64,000 bases of DNA from Muribaculaceae bacterium Isolate-037 (Harlan) (GTDB lineage: Bacteria > Bacteroidota > Bacteroidia > Bacteroidales > Muribaculaceae). Each line of letters opens with the position of its first letter. The first letter of the stretch is position 1. Shown piece after piece: positions 34,795-42,933 of this stretch. Where the stretch lies: contig RIAZ01000011.1 of NCBI GenBank assembly GCA_003762615.1, positions 1-64,000 of the forward strand, written 5' to 3'. A program made the position numbers and the translations under genes. Below the pieces are notes generated by a model. It searched no databases. It was not told the origin of the DNA and saw only the letters and a list, made by a program, of their open reading frames with translations.

Positions 34795-35186
34795 AAAAGC
34801 CAAAATACAACTACATCTACAGACTGATTGACCGGATAACCAAGTCCGGTCAATCAAATAATGACAGTTTTACCTATTACGGGCATCTTGTGGAACTGCA
34901 AAGCGGTACAAGAGGCTATGTTTCTGTGACACTGTACAAAACAGATGACAGATATGGTGGAGAACTCGCAGATTTCAGTTTCGACTATTGGACGCTTGAA
35001 CTGCATTTTATCAGCACAGTAGGAAAGGCTCTAACGGAAAGCATCATCTATGCTTTCAGACATTTTTATACTCCCCGGACTATTCGCATATCATACGATG
35101 AATACGAGTATGAGGACGAGGATACGACCTATGAGTATGACGAAACAGATTGGGACAAGCCGCCTGTAAAACGGTTCAACAAGTGA
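34791..35186 (+). CDS. Hypothetical protein with acidic C-terminal tail, 131 aa
   Basis: ATG 34791 overlaps the preceding stop by 4 bp, which fixes the start. The first 90 residues are mixed alpha/beta (KYNYIYRLIDRITKSGQSNN start). The end has an acidic, Tyr-rich stretch (YDEYEYEDEDTTYEYDETDW) with a basic last segment. It has no recognised family. The acidic tail recalls DNA-mimic or chaperone-like proteins but proves nothing. Confidence 0.6.
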   Translation: MKKPKYNYIYRLIDRITKSGQSNNDSFTYYGHLVELQSGTRGYVSVTLYKTDDRYGGELADFSFDYWTLELHFISTVGKALTESIIYAFRHFYTPRTIRISYDEYEYEDEDTTYEYDETDWDKPPVKRFNK

Positions 35187-35208
35187 TAACCATCAAACAA
35201 AAAGTATT

Positions 35209-35490
35209 ATGACATTCGATTACAACAAGGAACACAAGACATCCATGTCGCTGGTGCTTGAGAACGGTATTTCAGTAGAGGGCGAGTTTATCGACCTCAG
35301 AATAACAGTCGATACCCTGCCAAAAGGGAAGCAGTGGTATCAGATACGTCACAGTGACGATGATGGCTCAGAACCCGCATCGCTAAAAAGGGGGTGCGTG
35401 GTTGTAAACTTCTTCGGCACTTTCATCTGCGACCCGATAGACGAAATGAAAGACGGTGACGAACTGGAGATAACAGAATGGGGTTGGTAA
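35209..35490 (+). CDS. Hypothetical protein, 93 aa
   Basis: A beta-rich small protein (SLVLENGISVEGEFIDLRITV; KRGCVVVNFFGTFICD; GDELEITEWGW) consistent with a small barrel. Twenty-two bp separate it from the previous gene. No family recognised. Confidence 0.55.
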   Translation: MTFDYNKEHKTSMSLVLENGISVEGEFIDLRITVDTLPKGKQWYQIRHSDDDGSEPASLKRGCVVVNFFGTFICDPIDEMKDGDELEITEWGW

Positions 35491-35527
35491 ATGACCGCCC
35501 CTGTATATAACTTAAAATCATGGATAT

Positions 35528-36001
35528 ATGAAAGTAAAGAATTTTGCGACATTCGGGCTGTTTGTTGACGGCGAAATTATAGACAGCGGAAGCATACACG
35601 ATATGGAGAACGAGGCGACACGAAGAATCTTAAGCGGTCAGTCTGAAGCCGCCCACATATCTGTCTTTGACTTCGACGGCGACAAGGTTGTGGAGAAAGC
35701 ACCTGTCTTATCGCTCCGCAGAAACAATGACAATATCATCATCGCCAATATGTTGTTGCCCGACAATTCCGAAAACGTCAGGAAAAACCTCACGCTGATT
35801 GAGATAAAGGATATTGTCGATGAGATAATGGAGTGTGACTCTTTGGTTGACCGTACCGAGTTTGACACGGTACGGTGCAACATCGGCGGCGGTATGCTGT
35901 GGCTCTGTGACCTTGAGAAACTGCAACGGCATTTCGACATAAAGGGTGTTATCGCCGAAGGAGATAATATCGCCCTGCTTATCCGCAATTACCAACTTTG
36001 A
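35528..36001 (+). CDS. Hypothetical protein, 157 aa
   Basis: Starts MKVKNFATFGLFVDGEIIDS and has a helical middle (LTLIEIKDIVDEIMECDSLVDRTEF) and a beta-rich end. No family recognised. It is the last of the five-gene cluster; a TTTTTCCCTTTGCCTTCCCC...AGGCAAAGGGAGCC inverted repeat right after the stop (about 36004-36041) plus a T-rich tail looks like a terminator. Confidence 0.6.
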   Translation: MKVKNFATFGLFVDGEIIDSGSIHDMENEATRRILSGQSEAAHISVFDFDGDKVVEKAPVLSLRRNNDNIIIANMLLPDNSENVRKNLTLIEIKDIVDEIMECDSLVDRTEFDTVRCNIGGGMLWLCDLEKLQRHFDIKGVIAEGDNIALLIRNYQL

Positions 36002-36393
36002 CCTTTTTCCCTTTGCCTTCCCCACCGAGGCAAAGGGAGCCTGCTTTTTTATAACGCTGAAGCGCAACCCCTTTTTAATGCGTAACAGTCCATACCTGTT
36101 TTATCTTCCGGTTTTATCCGTCGTACCTGCCAGTTATAGTTCTCTGCCATGATTTCATACATACCGCCTTACCTCTACGGATTATTTCTGCAAAGGTAGC
36201 GGCAGGCTTTGTCAAACGGCAAATCCCGGACGGCAAGCCTTATGGGAAATCTTCCTCCATTTGCATGGAGCGTATTTCTCATCCTTGATTTGCCTTTTTG
36301 CCGCCATGCCCCTTTGCCGGCAGAAAAATCCCTCGCGGCAAGCCGGACAGCTTCCGAAAAAAGGGAAATGACAAAAATTAAACATATCATATT
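36002..36393. promoter_or_regulatory. Non-coding leader module with terminator
   Basis: A likely terminator (CCTTTGCCT with AGGCAAAGG, about 36010-36037) is followed by TTATA-type motifs to 36140. A leftward promoter has -7 TACCTTTG (complement of 36191-36198) with TTTG 21 bp away (complement of 36220-36223), the best match to consensus in the series. A hairpin pairs CTCCAT (36255-36260) with ATGGAG (36265-36270) inside GAAAT/ATTTC outer arms (36246-36250, 36274-36278). GGGAAATGAC precedes the ATG at 36394. Confidence 0.65.
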
Positions 36394-36966
36394 ATGGCAA
36401 AGGTAACTGATGAAAAAGTCAAGAGACAGCTGGAGAAAAAGACTACGTTCTTCCTTAAATACTTCCCCGTGCGCATAAAGAACGTGGGCGAGGACGCTGT
36501 GGAAGCACGCAAATTGGTCTGGGCGTTCAAGGATGCGGAAGACGGAGCATGTGAGAAAGTGGCACGAATGACTTCCGACTACATAAACAAGGAGTATGGA
36601 GGTAGAGCCAAAGACATCGTATTTGTCTGTGTTCCTGCAAGCACGCAGGAGCAGAACGAAAACCGCTACCGAAAGTTCTGTGAGAGGGTCAACGAAATGA
36701 CAGGCATCCGCAACGGCTTTCCGCACGTGAGAATATCGTGTGACAGACTTGCAGTGCATGAGCACCGCCACGACAAGACTGTCCGCATGGCTCAAGTGAT
36801 AGAGTTTGATGATGATTATTTCTACGGAAAGGATGTCGTGGTCATGGATGACATCATCACCACCGGCATGAGTTACGCATTGTTCGCCAACCAACTTGAA
36901 GTGTTCGGGGCAAACGTATTGGGCGGCATCTTCCTTGGACGCACACATTACCGATATGGGAAATAA
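36394..36966 (+). CDS. ComF-like phosphoribosyltransferase
   Basis: The 190-aa protein carries the PRPP-binding loop VVVMDDIITTGMSY near residues 148-161, typical of type I phosphoribosyltransferases. An upstream VFVCVPASTQEQNENRYRKF segment is like that of ComF/amidophosphoribosyltransferase relatives. The substrate is unknown. It overlaps the SLOG-domain gene by 11 bp, so the two are translated together and probably act on one nucleotide-related pathway. Its own structured leader precedes it. Confidence 0.8.
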   Translation: MAKVTDEKVKRQLEKKTTFFLKYFPVRIKNVGEDAVEARKLVWAFKDAEDGACEKVARMTSDYINKEYGGRAKDIVFVCVPASTQEQNENRYRKFCERVNEMTGIRNGFPHVRISCDRLAVHEHRHDKTVRMAQVIEFDDDYFYGKDVVVMDDIITTGMSYALFANQLEVFGANVLGGIFLGRTHYRYGK

Positions 36967-37471
36967 CATAAATCCAACTGCCATTAACAGGCGGTGTTCC
37001 GCAGCCTTTACGGGACACCGCTCATTTCCCCATGGAGGAACGGCAAACGTAAAGGCTGCCTTGACGGAGCTTATCAGAGATTGGCACGGAGAAGGTATCA
37101 CCAATTATATGTGCGGCATGGCATTGGGCTTCGACCTTATGGCGGCAGAATGTGTGCTGCAGGCAAAAGCGGATTTCAACGACATCACGCTTACAGCCGT
37201 TATACCATTCCGCGACCAGTGCGGGATGTGGAATTGGAGTGACCGCCAACGCTACCATGCCATTTTACAACAGGCGGATTTTCACATATTACTGAGCGAG
37301 GTGTATTACAAAGGCTGTTTGCTTGTGCGAAATGATTTCATGCTCAAACATGCGAGCCGTATTGTTGCCTACTATGACGGGCGACGTCGTGGTGGCACAT
37401 ACTATACCTGCAACAAGGCTGGAGTCATGAACATTCCTGTCCTTAACTTGTATGACCATTTGTCGGGATGA
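36956..37471 (+). CDS. SLOG/DUF1273 (YpsA-like) family protein
   Basis: From ATG 36956 the 171-aa product shows AAFTGHRSF near residue 16, CGMALGFDLMAAE near 53, and a C-terminal RIVAYYDGRRRGGTYYT box. This is the pattern of the YpsA-type SLOG Rossmann domain, which binds nucleotide or ADP-ribose-like ligands. It overlaps the phosphoribosyltransferase by 11 bp. SLOG proteins act as sensors or generators of nucleotide signals in conflict systems, so the pair could be a small defence or counter-defence unit. That is inference. Confidence 0.8.
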   Translation: MGNNINPTAINRRCSAAFTGHRSFPHGGTANVKAALTELIRDWHGEGITNYMCGMALGFDLMAAECVLQAKADFNDITLTAVIPFRDQCGMWNWSDRQRYHAILQQADFHILLSEVYYKGCLLVRNDFMLKHASRIVAYYDGRRRGGTYYTCNKAGVMNIPVLNLYDHLSG

Positions 37472-37902
37472 CACACTAAGGATTGTCCGTCCGTGGAGAG
37501 GGAATAAACCTCTTCACGGAAAGCGCAAGGCTGCCCTCTTATATCCCGGCCGGTCATGCAGGTCGTCTTAACCTGTTTTACCGCATTTACCTTGTTTACA
37601 ACCTCTCGGTGTTCTCCTGCTTATATCATTCACATTCTCTGGTCTTGCCCTGGTTCTTTCCCTTCGTCACCGGTTTGGTTTTATCAGATGCGAAGTTCGG
37701 CCGTCCCGCTTGATCCGGCGGCTTGAAGTGCATTTCTTGCAAAATCTTCCTCCAGTGGAGAGTATTTGGCAAGAAAAGCCGTCGTATGAAGCTGATAAGA
37801 CAGCCGTGTGTTGCATCTGTAAAACTCCAAAGCGGTTCCGGGAAAAAGGGACTGAAGAAAGGGGAAAATAAACATTCAATAATAACCCATAAATTCAAAA
37901 AA
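37472..37902. promoter_or_regulatory. Non-coding leader module of the parB-like gene
   Basis: A GTCCGTGGAGAGGGAAT...CTTCACGGA inverted repeat lies after the stop. TTATA motifs occur at about 37538 and 37620. A leftward-type box sits at the complement of 37691-37698, but no TTG is at the expected distance. The hairpin CTTGCAAAAT (37736-37745) with ATTTGGCAAG (37764-37773) encloses CTTCCTCC...GGAG. AAAGGGGAAAATAAAC precedes the ATG at 37903. Confidence 0.55.
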
Positions 37903-39615
37903 ATGGAAGCAACATTAAATCAGACAGCAGTAAAGGACATCACAATGGTTGCAATCTCTGCAATCCGTCCTAATGGTTTCAACCCACGCAAGCACTTTGA
38001 TGAAGTGAGTTTGAACGAACTCGCAGAAAGTATTCGTCAGCAAGGAATACTACAGCCTGTCACCGTGCGCCCCATAGCAGACAGCAACGACTATGAACTT
38101 GTGTTCGGTGAGCGCAGATACCGTGCTGCAACGATTGTCGGCATGCAGGAAATCCCTGCCATAATCAATGACCTTTCCGATGAAGAAGCCGAGGAAATCG
38201 CCATTACCGAGAACCTCCAGCGCAAAGATGTGACACCCATGGAAGAAGCCAATGCCTACCAACGGCTCATGGAAAGCGGACGGCACGACCTTTCTTCCCT
38301 TGCTGTGCAGTTCGGCAAGAGTGAGGCTTATATCCGTACAAGACTGAAATTCGCATCGCTTATTCCCGAAATCGCCGCCTTGTTGGAAACGGACGAAATC
38401 ACGGTCAGCGTGGCAAGCGAAATCTGCCGTTACGGTGAGGACATACAGCGTGAGGTGTACGAACAGCACCTGAAAGAAGATGTGACATATAGCAGTTGGC
38501 GAGGGCAGAAAGCCTCTGAAATCGCAAGGAGCATTGAACGGCAGTACACCGCAGACCTTGACCGTTATTCTTTTGACAAGACCCTGTGCCTGTCATGCCC
38601 CCACAACACAAACAACATGTCGCTTTTCTGTGAGGGTTGTGGAAAATGTGCAAATCGCACATGCCTTGCCGAAATGAACGCATCGTACCTTGTGGAAAAA
38701 ACCCTGCAGGTATTGGCGGAGAACCCCACCGCAACGCTCGGACATACCGACTATGACTACAACCTTATCGCTGTGGAGCGTCTTATGGCTATGGGACATG
38801 AGGTGGAGAGTGCCATGCCATACGGTACGGCTTATCCCCGACAGCCCGAAGCACCTGAAAAAGAGGACTACGACAACGAGGAAGCCTATGAAACGGCATG
38901 CAGTGATTACGAGCAGGAACAGAGCGACTATAGGGAAAGATGCGCTGAAATACACCGCCAAAGCGAGAACGGCGAAATATCGCTCTACGTGAAAATAGGA
39001 AGCAACAACATAACGCTGTGCTATGTAAAGAAGAACAACACCGCAGACGATACGACACAAGGACAGCCACTTTCTCCTGTGGAAAAGTTGGAGAAACAGG
39101 ACAAGCGAAACAAGGAAATCGCCCTTGAAAAGACTATCGAGGACACCAAGAAGCAAATCCTTAACATAGATGTGGCAGAAGCCAAGTTCGGAGCGGACGA
39201 GGACAGAATGGTTTATTTCTTTTTGCTGTCAAGCCTACGGAGAGAGAACTTTGCCCTGTTAGGTATATCCGAAGAACACTCCCCATACCTCAATGACGAG
39301 GACAAGATGAACATCATCGCCAATCTGACGGCAAAGACAAAGGCTGTTATCCGCAGGGATTATCTGATAGCGCAGTTCAAAGACGCATACAGGAACAATG
39401 CCACAGCAGACCTTATGCTTGACTTCGCACGTAAGCACATGCCGAATGAACTTGCTGAAATTGAGGACGGCTATAACCAAATCTATGAGAAGCGACACCA
39501 ACGCATTGAGGAAAGGAAAGCCGCTATCGTGGCTAAGGAAAAGCCAACGGACGAAAATGACGATGCAGCAGAGGCATCCTCCGAAGATGCGAAGCCGGAA
39601 GAAGCTGCGGCATAA
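37903..39615 (+). CDS. ParB/Srx-fold DNA-binding protein
   Basis: ATG 37903 gives 570 residues. The N-terminal ParB domain has SIRQQGILQPVTVRP and the nucleotide-binding GERRYRA (69-75), then an HTH region (LAVQFGKSEAYIRTRLKFASL). A Cys-rich patch follows (CLSCPHN...CEGCGKCANRTC) that likely binds zinc, then an acidic region and a Glu/Ala-rich end. No ParA partner is nearby, so it may regulate or process DNA of the element and not partition it. ParB proteins of this type are CTP-dependent, which the box allows. Confidence 0.85.
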   Translation: MEATLNQTAVKDITMVAISAIRPNGFNPRKHFDEVSLNELAESIRQQGILQPVTVRPIADSNDYELVFGERRYRAATIVGMQEIPAIINDLSDEEAEEIAITENLQRKDVTPMEEANAYQRLMESGRHDLSSLAVQFGKSEAYIRTRLKFASLIPEIAALLETDEITVSVASEICRYGEDIQREVYEQHLKEDVTYSSWRGQKASEIARSIERQYTADLDRYSFDKTLCLSCPHNTNNMSLFCEGCGKCANRTCLAEMNASYLVEKTLQVLAENPTATLGHTDYDYNLIAVERLMAMGHEVESAMPYGTAYPRQPEAPEKEDYDNEEAYETACSDYEQEQSDYRERCAEIHRQSENGEISLYVKIGSNNITLCYVKKNNTADDTTQGQPLSPVEKLEKQDKRNKEIALEKTIEDTKKQILNIDVAEAKFGADEDRMVYFFLLSSLRRENFALLGISEEHSPYLNDEDKMNIIANLTAKTKAVIRRDYLIAQFKDAYRNNATADLMLDFARKHMPNELAEIEDGYNQIYEKRHQRIEERKAAIVAKEKPTDENDDAAEASSEDAKPEEAAA

Positions 39616-40058
39616 TGAGCAACAGGCAGGGTGGAGAAATCCGTCCTGCCTGTATGCTTAACATACCGTCAGACAACAACGGGCGGCGACACTTCCTGTT
39701 ATACTAATTCTCGATTCATCCTCCAGTTATAAACTTTTATACTAATCCTTTTGGGCTTCCTCCATTTATACACGCTGGTGTTGTATCATATCAACCGTCC
39801 TGTCGGCTCTGTTTTTCTCTTGCAAAGTTACTGCGAGGTGAATTTGGCCCAAGTACCGCCATACTATCCAGACTTTATTTTGCGGAAGCCTTCCTCGATT
39901 TGTAGCCAAATCGGGTGTTCCATAAAATAAAGTCCGGATTTCTTGTGCATATTCTCCTGTCTTCGCAGTGATGGGCGCAAGTAAAAATCAAATCCCGACC
40001 GGACGGAACGAAGCTCCTGATGTGAGGGGAAATAAAAATTATTCATAAACACTTAAAC
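39616..40058. promoter_or_regulatory. Non-coding leader module with clear TTATA array
   Basis: A CAGGCAGG...CCTGCCTG inverted repeat (about 39624-39653) follows parB. Four TTATA motifs follow: CCTGTTATA (39695-39703), CCAGTTATA (39723-39731), ACTTTTATA (39733-39741) and CCATTTATA (39762-39770). A leftward promoter has -7 TAACTTTG (complement of 39823-39830) and TTG 19 bp away. Hairpins are GACTTTATTTT (39871-39881) with AAAATAAAGTC (39924-39934), and CGATTTG with CAAATCG inside. GGGGAAATAAAA precedes the ATG at 40059. Confidence 0.65.
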
Positions 40059-40436
40059 ATGAGCGTCTATATGGAAAAAGATTATGTGATGTCTGTTGCT
40101 GAAACGGCAAAGCAACAACTATTTGGCATGACCCGGACTTCTGTTCTTATGTCATGGGGCATAAGTGGTTTATATGCCACAGAGTTCAAGGACATGCCGG
40201 CATTGAAACTTAAAGTCAATGGAAGATTGTTCAAGGGGTTTGTAGTAATAGCCCTGAACGGAAGCGACTATTACGAGGTCTATCTCACAAATGATACCGA
40301 GACGAGACTTGTCAGCGATGAAGTCTGCTTTGACGAACTTGGAGAACTGATTGACCGCCATATCGAGCGTGGAGACAATCAAGAAGAATACGATAAGTTT
40401 TGTAACATCCAACTGATGAAGCTCGTGACGGGTTAA
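40059..40436 (+). CDS. Hypothetical protein, 125 aa
   Basis: Starts MSVYMEKDYVMSVAETAKQQ; a Met at residue 5 or 11 could also be used. The middle GRLFKGFVVIALNGSDYYEVYLTND is strand-rich and the end helical. No family recognised, although the layout recalls small plasmid proteins of unknown role. It is the last rightward gene before the leftward pair and has its own leader. Confidence 0.6.
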   Translation: MSVYMEKDYVMSVAETAKQQLFGMTRTSVLMSWGISGLYATEFKDMPALKLKVNGRLFKGFVVIALNGSDYYEVYLTNDTETRLVSDEVCFDELGELIDRHIERGDNQEEYDKFCNIQLMKLVTG

Positions 40437-40453
40437 TGGCTTATGACAAATAC

Positions 40454-40489
40454 AAGGCGGTGAGATGTCCGAGGATGTCCCACCGCCTT
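40454..40489. terminator. Bidirectional terminator-like hairpin
   Basis: AAGGCGGTG (40454-40462) pairs with CACCGCCTT (40481-40489). It lies between convergent genes ending at 40436 and 40533. There is no long T tract. Confidence 0.5.
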
Positions 40490-40532
40490 ATATGCTACAG
40501 ATTGATGATACCACTTATAAGAGCATTTTATA

Positions 40533-41840
40533 TCACTGTTTCTTTTGCGGATAATAAGATGCTAAATTCCAGTTTTTCCATAATAGTCCAAGCGGACACA
40601 ATTCAGCTTCACTTGCTCTTACCCATGGCGTATGAAGACATTTATCTTCTGTTGGGTTTAATCCTTCTTCAGGGTGCTCATTGAAACTTCGTACACACCA
40701 GGGATATAATGAACATTGAAAATTCCCATCATGGAGGATCTTGTATATTTGATGCACAGATTTCAAAACTTCCACATTCCAACCAGCTATCCCTTGTGGT
40801 TTAACGGTATAGTAATCTTTCTGCTTATTCTTCATCATGGGAGTACCTAAATCATTTACTATCTGAGTAAATAATCCACTGGTTGAAGCAGGTGAATCAG
40901 CAATAATATCTAATAAATATGATGGATTATGTTTTCGTAAATACAATGCTTTATCAATAACTGTATCAACCCATCCCTGATATGCTTCGTGTAATTCCGG
41001 ATGTTCAGGAACCCTATAATAGGATTTCAGTTTTTTTCTTGCCTCATTAGCAATACCTTCAAAAAAATCAAATAGTTTAATGTCTGTATTAACCTTGGCG
41101 TTTCCTAATTGAGAATATATATCTTGAGCCTTTTCTGGATTGTATTTTTTATCTCTAAACTGATACAGCATATCAACAAAAACGTGACCAGGATTAGAAA
41201 ACATCAATGAGCAATCAGCCAATGCTAATACATTTAATATCCTTTGCCCAAACTCAGGGAATATGGCACTTGCAACTTTTTCCGCTGAAGAATATGGAAA
41301 ATCATCAGATTCTTCATATTCTCTACAACAATGTCTTTCCATTATATAGGCAATGCTCTCTTTTATTGCCGATGCGCCAAAAGATATTATATCATCTTCA
41401 TTTGCTTGAATACAAACGGCCGGGATACTTGGTAAGTTTTGTTCTTTTCCGAATTTCAATTCAAAATTCTCTACAGAAACCCTTACATTGTCCAAGGTTT
41501 TTATATTGGTATCCCAGTCTCCCAATGTAACATCTTGAACCTGTTCATTAAGTCTGATATTATCTTTGTTATCATCATATATATACGGAACTTCAAAGGC
41601 TTGTTTACCTTTTGCATATATATCATTGACCACACTTTGAACATACTCTCCATAGGCGTAGCATGTGGTTAGTCCATAGGTGGTAGTTATATCTTGTAAA
41701 AAATGGATATATTCATGAAAGAAAAGAGAAAAGTCTCTTTCCGAAAGCTTGTTCAAATCAATTTCTCCATCAATCTTTAGATACATTTCAAAGAAAGCGG
41801 GTATATATTCACCTCTATTAGCTTTTTGTCTGTAATCCAT
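40533..41840 (-). CDS. Unknown 435-aa protein with HExxH motif
   Basis: The N-terminal part has FFHEYIHFLQDITTTYG, an HEYIH zinc-protease-type motif at residues 42-46. An ESIAYIMERH helix further along could provide the third ligand. No known metalloprotease family is evident; the rest is helical and acidic with a Cys/Trp-rich end. The gene is much AT-richer than its surroundings and seems to be foreign cargo. It lies downstream of, and in the same direction as, the recombinase-like gene. A defence or toxin role is a guess. Confidence 0.6.
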   Translation of the reverse strand: MDYRQKANRGEYIPAFFEMYLKIDGEIDLNKLSERDFSLFFHEYIHFLQDITTTYGLTTCYAYGEYVQSVVNDIYAKGKQAFEVPYIYDDNKDNIRLNEQVQDVTLGDWDTNIKTLDNVRVSVENFELKFGKEQNLPSIPAVCIQANEDDIISFGASAIKESIAYIMERHCCREYEESDDFPYSSAEKVASAIFPEFGQRILNVLALADCSLMFSNPGHVFVDMLYQFRDKKYNPEKAQDIYSQLGNAKVNTDIKLFDFFEGIANEARKKLKSYYRVPEHPELHEAYQGWVDTVIDKALYLRKHNPSYLLDIIADSPASTSGLFTQIVNDLGTPMMKNKQKDYYTVKPQGIAGWNVEVLKSVHQIYKILHDGNFQCSLYPWCVRSFNEHPEEGLNPTEDKCLHTPWVRASEAELCPLGLLWKNWNLASYYPQKKQ

Positions 41841-41880
41841 ATTTCCTTTTCTAAATTTTCATTCGAGATATATGACACAA

Positions 41881-41900
41881 CATTGTCCAGTATGACAATG
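41881..41900 (-). terminator. Small hairpin between the two leftward genes
   Basis: CATTGTC (41881-41887) pairs with GACAATG (41894-41900) with a 6-nt loop. It lies between the recombinase-like gene and the HExxH gene and could limit read-through, or act as an operator. Confidence 0.35.
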
Positions 41901-41909
41901 CTTCCCCTC

Positions 41910-42536
41910 TCAGTCCTCCTTCTTCTTTCGAGGGCCGAGTGGTCCTTTCCAGCGACCGCGATCAAGCTGCACATTGGCTTCGTTCAGGATGCGGAACACG
42001 CTGCTCCGACTACTAAATCCAGACTCCTTGAAAATTTCATCAATGGAGAATCCTTCGAGATACATGTTGACAATACGCTTGTTACGCTCGGCACGCCCCA
42101 TCGCTTTGTCGCTAATGCTCTCAATATGCTTCTTTATCCTGCTTATATGGTGCGAGGACTTACGGATAGCGTTTGCTTCCTGCGGCAGCAGGGCAATGGC
42201 GGTAAGCACGTCACTTGTCTGCGTTCCGGGAAAAAGCTCGTTGCCCGAATCAATCCTGTCACGGATGGACACCAGTCTGATGTTCTTCACCCGGCAGAAC
42301 TCCAGAAAGAAGACGAGCTGCCTCGCACCACGCAAAGCATTCGACAGTTTGGGTATGACAACAGTATCCCCGAACTGGACACGCCCCATAAGGCTGTCCC
42401 ACATTGTCCTTGCCTTGTCCGCAGACAACAGTTCCTCTCTTACAATCTCCACACAACCGAAGTCTTCCATCCATCCGCTGTCCGCAGAGAAGTCCTCGTA
42501 ACCGGGAGCCGTCATTATATATCCTATTTTTGCCAT
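41910..42536 (-). CDS. Serine-recombinase-like protein with atypical active site
   Basis: ATG 42536 gives 208 residues. The body matches the resolvase/invertase fold: GDTVVIPKLSNALRGARQLVFFLEFCRVKNIRLVSIRDRIDS corresponds to the recombinase DRLGRS and helix-E region. A C-terminal HTH follows (YLEGFSIDEIFKESGFSSRSSVFRIL). The usual nucleophile box (Y-A-R-V-S-T) is replaced by YIMTAPG, with no Ser at the expected place. It may be catalytically dead or use a different residue, and so might act as a DNA-binding regulator. A good leftward -7 box lies 27 bp upstream. Confidence 0.75.
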   Translation of the reverse strand: MAKIGYIMTAPGYEDFSADSGWMEDFGCVEIVREELLSADKARTMWDSLMGRVQFGDTVVIPKLSNALRGARQLVFFLEFCRVKNIRLVSIRDRIDSGNELFPGTQTSDVLTAIALLPQEANAIRKSSHHISRIKKHIESISDKAMGRAERNKRIVNMYLEGFSIDEIFKESGFSSRSSVFRILNEANVQLDRGRWKGPLGPRKKKED

Positions 42537-42933
42537 CGTGTATAAGAGTATGATTTTGTCTGCAAAGTTAGCTAAATAATCCGACAACTTATCAGACTCT
42601 TCCCAAAATCAGCCATTCTGACGCCATTTCTATGATTATTTATCGGATATAACTGCTAAACGTTATAAAGTTAGTCATATTCACAGATTATTATATGCTG
42701 TTAGCAACAGATTTTTCACAGCAAAAAATGAGTATGATTACACTCATTTACAGATTGTCTTTCAATGTCTTTCCTTTGCAACCCCAAAAGTTACAGCCAT
42801 TTGCAAAAATCGCATTTAGAGTATGATATTTCAATTTAATATAAATATAATTACGATTGTACTTATATCTCGAAATTATACTCTACTTTCGCAGCATCAA
42901 ACAATCGCTTGTGCGACAAAAACAGATATTGAT
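42537..42933. promoter_or_regulatory. Divergent promoter region
   Basis: Leftward: TAACTTTG (complement of 42563-42570) for the recombinase-like gene. Rightward: TACTTTCG at 42884-42891 with TTG at 42857-42859 (24 bp apart, somewhat long) for the mobilisation operon. The AT-rich middle shows a TTATAAAGTTAGTCAT stretch near 42662 and a CTGTTAGCAACAG hairpin (about 42698-42710). No gene seen; an open frame from 42823 spans the promoter and is not counted as coding. Confidence 0.5.

Noticed and set aside
42823-42933. Upstream start of the mobilisation lipoprotein
   Set aside because: It would place the promoter-like boxes inside the gene and put residues in front of the signal peptide.
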